Shown: positions 6,988-9,250 of the stretch, piece after piece
Numbering within the stretch: the stretch's first letter is position 1
Layout of the letters: each line of letters starts with the position of its first letter
Source of the DNA: CAZIDL01 sp964537825
Lineage (GTDB): Bacteria; Bacteroidota; Bacteroidia; Flavobacteriales_D; CAYVSK01
Assembly: GCA_964537825.1 (NCBI GenBank)
Contig: CAZIDL010000079.1
Location: forward strand, 1 to 9,250
DNA length: 9,250 nt
Direction of reading: 5' to 3'
Program-made: the position numbers and the translations under genes
Notes under the pieces: generated by a model
Databases searched by the model: none
What the model was told of the DNA's origin: nothing
Seen by the model: the letters and a program-made list of their open reading frames with translations, nothing else

Positions 6988-7012
6988 TCCTTTGTCCAAA
7001 AGCGATCAGTCT

Positions 7013-8110
7013 ATGGTCCGCATGCACGAACTCAAGGTGAAGGACGTCCGCAAAGAAACGGATGACAGCATCGTCGTCGAATTCGAAGTACCAGAAGCCC
7101 TGAAGGAGAAGTTCCGTTTTCATCAGGGGCAGTACGTGACCTTGAAAAAGGAGATCGGCGGAGAAGAGATCCGGCGGAATTACTCCATCTGCAGCAGTCC
7201 TTATGAAGAGGATCTCTGCATCGCCTGCAAGAAGGTGGAAGGTGGACGGATGTCGAGCTACCTCAACGATAAGCTCGAGCCTGGTGAATCATTCGAGGTC
7301 ATGGAGCCGATGGGGAATTTCTATACCCTTTTGGACGAGGCGAACGAAAAGCAATACGTCGCCTTTGCTGCCGGGAGCGGGATCACGCCCGTGATCTCCA
7401 TTCTCAAGACCGTTCTTCACAAAGAGCCTAAGAGTCGTTTCGTGCTCTTTTACGGGAACCGTACGAGCCTCGATATCATATTCGGGCATGAATTGGAGAA
7501 GTTGAGGGAGAAATACGGGGATCGGCTCGAGATCCATCACGTGCTGAGCCGGGAAGAAGGAAAGGATGCGTTGCGCAGTGGGCGTATCGATGAGGCGACC
7601 GCCAAAGGGCTTCTGGAAGAAGCAGTGGACCGCTCCTTGACCACCGAATATTTCATCTGCGGTCCCGAAGGCATGATGAACGCCGTCAGCAATGTCCTCG
7701 AAGCACGGGGTGTACCTGAGGACCGGATCCATATCGAACTCTTCACCTCCCCGGTCACTAGCGATGCGGACATTGAGGAGAAAAAGGAGGAAAAGGACGA
7801 GCGGATCGCCGGAAAAGGGGAAGGAGAGATCTCACAGGTCACCGTGATCCTTGACGATGAAGAGAACAGTTTCGAGCTGGATCACGATGGGGATGTGATC
7901 CTGGACGCTGCTTTAGAAGAGGACCTGGACGTCCCTTTTTCCTGTAAAGGGGCGGTCTGTTCCACTTGTAGGGCCAAGCTCGTCGAGGGGGAGGTGGAGA
8001 TGGAACAGAACCACGCTTTGACCGATGAGGAGGTGGAAGAAGGATATATTCTGACCTGTCAGTCCCATCCGCGGAGTTCCAAGGTGGTCGTGGATTACGA
8101 TGACGTTTGA
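7013..8110 (+). CDS. paaE: Phenylacetyl-CoA epoxidase reductase PaaE
   Basis: A 365-residue class IA-type reductase that passes electrons from NAD(P)H through FAD to a C-terminal plant-type 2Fe-2S centre and on to the PaaA diiron site. The FAD domain (about residues 1-105) carries the flavin motif RRNYSICS (54-61). The nicotinamide domain has AAGSGITPV (119-127), FYGNRTS and FICGPEGMM (214-222). A charged K/E-rich linker (about 253-270) precedes the ferredoxin domain. Its cluster ligands are Cys311, Cys316, Cys319 (CxxxxCxxC) and Cys349. The ATG at 7013 (MVRMHELKVKDV) aligns end to end with the E. coli N-terminus. An ATG at 7022 and an in-frame TTG at 6992 are alternatives, but the TTG would fall at or before the predicted transcript start. 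It lies on the opposite strand from paaABCD, unlike the single paaABCDE operon of E. coli. An SDR gene follows 6 bp downstream. Confidence 0.94.
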   Translation: MVRMHELKVKDVRKETDDSIVVEFEVPEALKEKFRFHQGQYVTLKKEIGGEEIRRNYSICSSPYEEDLCIACKKVEGGRMSSYLNDKLEPGESFEVMEPMGNFYTLLDEANEKQYVAFAAGSGITPVISILKTVLHKEPKSRFVLFYGNRTSLDIIFGHELEKLREKYGDRLEIHHVLSREEGKDALRSGRIDEATAKGLLEEAVDRSLTTEYFICGPEGMMNAVSNVLEARGVPEDRIHIELFTSPVTSDADIEEKKEEKDERIAGKGEGEISQVTVILDDEENSFELDHDGDVILDAALEEDLDVPFSCKGAVCSTCRAKLVEGEVEMEQNHALTDEEVEEGYILTCQSHPRSSKVVVDYDDV

Positions 8111-8116
8111 TCTCGG

Positions 8117-8809
8117 ATGGACCTCTTGATCAGCGGTGCCAGCAAAGGGATCGGTCGGGCCACAGCCCTGGTCGCAGCTGAGAAAGGGCATCAGGTATTG
8201 GCGCTCGCTCGGGATAGGGAGGCCCTGGAGGCCTTGGCCCGCGAACGATCCGGTATCCTTCCTTTGCCGTTGGACCTCCGGGATGAGCGGTTGGAAGAGC
8301 TATTGAAGGAGGGGGTGATGGAGTGTGGGGTTAAGAAACTGGACGGAGTTGTTCATGCAGCGGGTATCCTCGAAAAAAAGCCCTTTCAGGAATTGGAAAA
8401 AGAAGATTGGGAAAAGGTCCTTGGGGGTAATCTGATCGGTCCCGCCCGCTCGTTGCAGGTGCTCCATCCCTGGTTGCTCCGGGGACAGGTGGGGCATGTC
8501 GTTCTGCTCGGGAGCATGGCAGGTCACCCTGGAAGCAAGAAATTCCCCGGCATGTGCACTTATGGGGCGAGCAAAGCCGCTTTGGGGGGCTTGGGTGAGT
8601 TGTTGGCGGAAGAATGGCGTTCGGACGGCATCCATGTCAATACGCTCGTTCTAGGGGGCGTGGACACGGGGATGTTCCGGCAGGCTTTTCCCGGAGGAGA
8701 GGCGCCTGTCAGTGCGGGAACGATGGGTGCGTACGTGCTTTCCTTCCTCGAGGAAGGCGGGAAGGTCATGAGCGGGCAACAGGTTCCGGTCTCGGTATCA
8801 ACCCCTTGA
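8117..8809 (+). CDS. Short-chain dehydrogenase/reductase (SDR), classical type
   Basis: A 230-residue Rossmann-fold NAD(P)-dependent oxidoreductase. The nucleotide-binding loop SGASKGIG is at residues 6-13, in the place of the usual TGxxxGIG. The AAG of the NNAG motif is at 81-83 (HAAG), with Asn105 of the active-site tetrad in LGGNLIG. Catalytic Ser133 is in LLGSMAG, and Tyr149/Lys153 are in YGASK. All four catalytic residues are present, so it should be active. Arg32 after the second strand (LALARDRE) is compatible with NADPH preference. The substrate cannot be read from the sequence. It starts 6 bp after the paaE stop and is almost certainly cotranscribed with it, hinting at a role in aromatic acyl-CoA metabolism or redox supply. 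A shared promoter alone does not prove that. Confidence 0.9.
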   Translation: MDLLISGASKGIGRATALVAAEKGHQVLALARDREALEALARERSGILPLPLDLRDERLEELLKEGVMECGVKKLDGVVHAAGILEKKPFQELEKEDWEKVLGGNLIGPARSLQVLHPWLLRGQVGHVVLLGSMAGHPGSKKFPGMCTYGASKAALGGLGELLAEEWRSDGIHVNTLVLGGVDTGMFRQAFPGGEAPVSAGTMGAYVLSFLEEGGKVMSGQQVPVSVSTP

Positions 8810-8815
8810 AGGGGT
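8801..8815 (+). terminator. Hairpin overlapping the SDR stop codon
   Basis: ACCCCT-TGA-AGGGGT forms a 6-bp GC-rich stem whose 3-nt loop is exactly the TGA stop codon of the SDR gene. No T-run follows (the next bases are CGGGTACAAAAAGG), so termination efficiency is doubtful. It is the only compact hairpin between the SDR gene and the first rRNA promoter. Confidence 0.35.
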
Positions 8816-8852
8816 CGGGTACAAAAAGGTGTGGATCTTTCCCTTTTCCCTG

Positions 8853-8883
8853 TTGTACGGTCCGATGAAAGGATATATATTTG
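8853..8883 (+). promoter_or_regulatory. rRNA operon upstream promoter P1
   Basis: TTG (8853-8855), a 20-bp spacer and TATATTTG (8876-8883) fit the Bacteroidota -33/-7 consensus well. The predicted start is near 8890. The box is followed by CTGATCCC, nearly the same as the start region of the second promoter at 9027-9056, so the two look like duplicated rRNA promoters. It could instead serve some short unannotated transcript, but nothing coding follows. Confidence 0.6.
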
Positions 8884-8888
8884 CTGAT

Positions 8889-8954
8889 CCCGACGCGATG
8901 GTCGGGCAGGTTCTTTTCATCGGTAAGCTTTTGCAAAGTGCGCGACCTTTTTTT
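8889..8954 (+). promoter_or_regulatory. Attenuator-like alternative hairpins with T7 run in the P1 leader
   Basis: Two mutually exclusive pairings share the same bases. An early small hairpin CCCGAC-GCGATG-GTCGGG (8889-8906) begins at the predicted P1 start. A larger stem pairs 8900-8907 (GGTCGGGC) with 8940-8947 (GCGCGACC), with one G/G mismatch, and is followed directly by seven T (8948-8954). The second has the form of an intrinsic terminator with a 32-nt loop. If both form, P1 transcripts could be attenuated before reaching the rRNA. The structures were found by eye, without energy calculation. Confidence 0.35.
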
Positions 8955-8984
8955 GAACGGGGCGTGCTTTTGTAGCCTTGCCGT

Positions 8985-9043
8985 CCGTTCCGCGATCTTA
9001 TCGTTAAGAGATCTTGAAGGGAATGCTTTGTGGGTCGGAACGG
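8985..9043. repeat. 8-bp inverted repeat flanking the P2 -33 region
   Basis: CCGTTCCG (8985-8992) and CGGAACGG (9036-9043) are perfect inverted copies 43 bp apart. The second copy sits in the spacer of promoter P2. A smaller nested stem TCTTA-TCGT-TAAGA (8996-9009) lies between them, and a further GAACGG occurs at 8955-8960. It could be a two-site protein target or an RNA stem in P1 transcripts. Confidence 0.45.
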
Positions 9044-9056
9044 TTTCTTATATTTG
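9027..9056 (+). promoter_or_regulatory. rRNA operon proximal promoter P2
   Basis: TTTG (9027-9030), an 18-bp spacer and TATATTTG (9049-9056) make a near-ideal Bacteroidota promoter. The predicted start is near 9063, giving a leader of about 160 nt before 16S. Its position upstream of boxA and 16S makes it the main candidate for driving the rRNA operon. Confidence 0.75.
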
Positions 9057-9060
9057 CGAT

Positions 9061-9130
9061 CCCTTTTGGCAGAAAAGGGGTTGTTCTTTTAAGAAAGAAC
9101 AAGAAGGTATTTGGCCGCTCGAGAGCGGTC
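9061..9130 (+). promoter_or_regulatory. rRNA leader: three tandem stem-loops
   Basis: Three hairpins follow each other almost without gaps. The first is CCCTTTT-GGCAG-AAAAGGG (9061-9079, at the P2 start point). The second is TTGTTCTTT-TAAG-AAAGAACAA (9081-9102, 9 bp). The third is GGCCGCT-CGAG-AGCGGTC (9113-9130, 7 bp with one G-T pair). The left arm of the second, TTGTTCTTT, resembles a boxA core sequestered in a stem. The array lies directly before the open boxA and probably takes part in leader folding, antitermination or processing. Confidence 0.5.
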
Positions 9131-9131
9131 A

Positions 9132-9145
9132 GCGTTCTTTGAAAA
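9132..9145 (+). promoter_or_regulatory. boxA antitermination site of the rRNA leader
   Basis: GCGTTCTTTGAAAA closely resembles rRNA boxA elements (Bacillus type TGTTCTTTGAAAA), which are bound by NusB/NusE to make RNA polymerase resistant to premature termination. It sits about 80 nt upstream of 16S in the expected orientation and after the leader hairpins. Confidence 0.65.
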
Positions 9146-9168
9146 TTTGTTGTACAGCTTGACAGCGG

Positions 9169-9189
9169 GCATCCATTGATGCTTCAATG
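9169..9189 (+). other. Two overlapping, mutually exclusive leader hairpins
   Basis: GCATC-CATT-GATGC (9169-9182) and CATTGA-TGCT-TCAATG (9174-9189) are both perfect stems that share bases 9174-9182. This stretch lies just upstream of 16S, where the leader usually pairs with the 16S-23S spacer to make the RNase III processing stem. The partner region is outside the window. Confidence 0.3.
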
Positions 9190-9224
9190 AGAAGATCCGT
9201 CCAGGATAATAACGATCCATAATT

Positions 9225-9250
9225 ACAACGGAGAGTTTGATCCTGGCTCA
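9225..9250 (+). rRNA. rrs: 16S ribosomal RNA, 5' end (runs off window)
   Basis: AGAGTTTGATCCTGGCTCA (9232-9250) is the universal 27F primer region at the start of bacterial 16S rRNA. Counting back from E. coli position 8 puts the mature 5' end near 9225. The preceding ACAACGG is similar to the ACAATGG common in Bacteroidota. Only about 26 nt are present, so no closer taxonomic call is possible. Confidence 0.95.

Noticed and set aside
6992..7012. TTG-initiated 7-residue extension of PaaE
   Set aside because: It would begin 5 bp past the -7 box, before the predicted transcript start. The ATG at 7013 aligns with known PaaE N-termini.
8881..9162. Plus-strand open frame of 93 codons upstream of 16S
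   Set aside because: It spans rRNA promoter P2, leader hairpins and boxA, and the translation shows no domain.

Overview
The window looks like chromosomal DNA from a moderately GC-rich member of the Bacteroidota. Four things point there: repeated TAnnTTTG -7 promoter boxes, exported proteins with signal peptides ending in A|Q, a C-terminal type IX secretion (T9SS) sorting domain, and a 16S rRNA 5' end of Bacteroidota type. I cannot fix the order or genus from this sequence alone.

Layout. Positions 1-302 (minus) hold the start of a lipoprotein with an LVIVD-type repeat, running off the window. Divergent from it at 341-1225 (plus) is an exported, probably outer-membrane protein of unknown function. 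A small YtxH-like protein follows at 1309-1497 with its own -7 box. A DUF2071/YqjF-like gene (1637-2338, minus) is divergent from a 590-residue secreted deiminase (2418-4190, plus). That deiminase has the full architecture of Porphyromonas peptidylarginine deiminase: signal peptide, catalytic domain with all key residues, Ig-like domain and T9SS tail.

The centre is a phenylacetyl-CoA 1,2-epoxidase locus. paaA, paaB, paaC and paaD form a tight minus-strand operon (6813 down to 4198). The reductase gene paaE lies on the plus strand (7013-8110), followed 6 bp later by a short-chain dehydrogenase/reductase (8117-8809). The two arms diverge from a 199-bp region with a perfect TAnnTTTG box in each direction. 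PaaA and PaaC form the oxygenase core, PaaB bridges to the reductase, PaaE supplies electrons from NADPH through FAD and a 2Fe-2S centre, and PaaD is a maturation-type protein. No downstream paa genes (paaG, paaZ, paaJ, paaK) and no paaR-type regulator are visible.

The last 440 bp (8810-9250) are the control region and 5' end of an rRNA operon. Two promoters of near-identical core and start region (P1 at 8853-8883, P2 at 9027-9056) are followed by leader hairpins, a boxA antitermination site and the first 26 or so bases of 16S rRNA. Between P1 and P2 lie an attenuator-like pair of alternative hairpins with a T7 run and a long-range inverted repeat. These are the least explained structures in the window. 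I saw no transposon, CRISPR array or tRNA gene. The sequence GATC is conspicuously frequent, most of all in the paa divergent promoter region.
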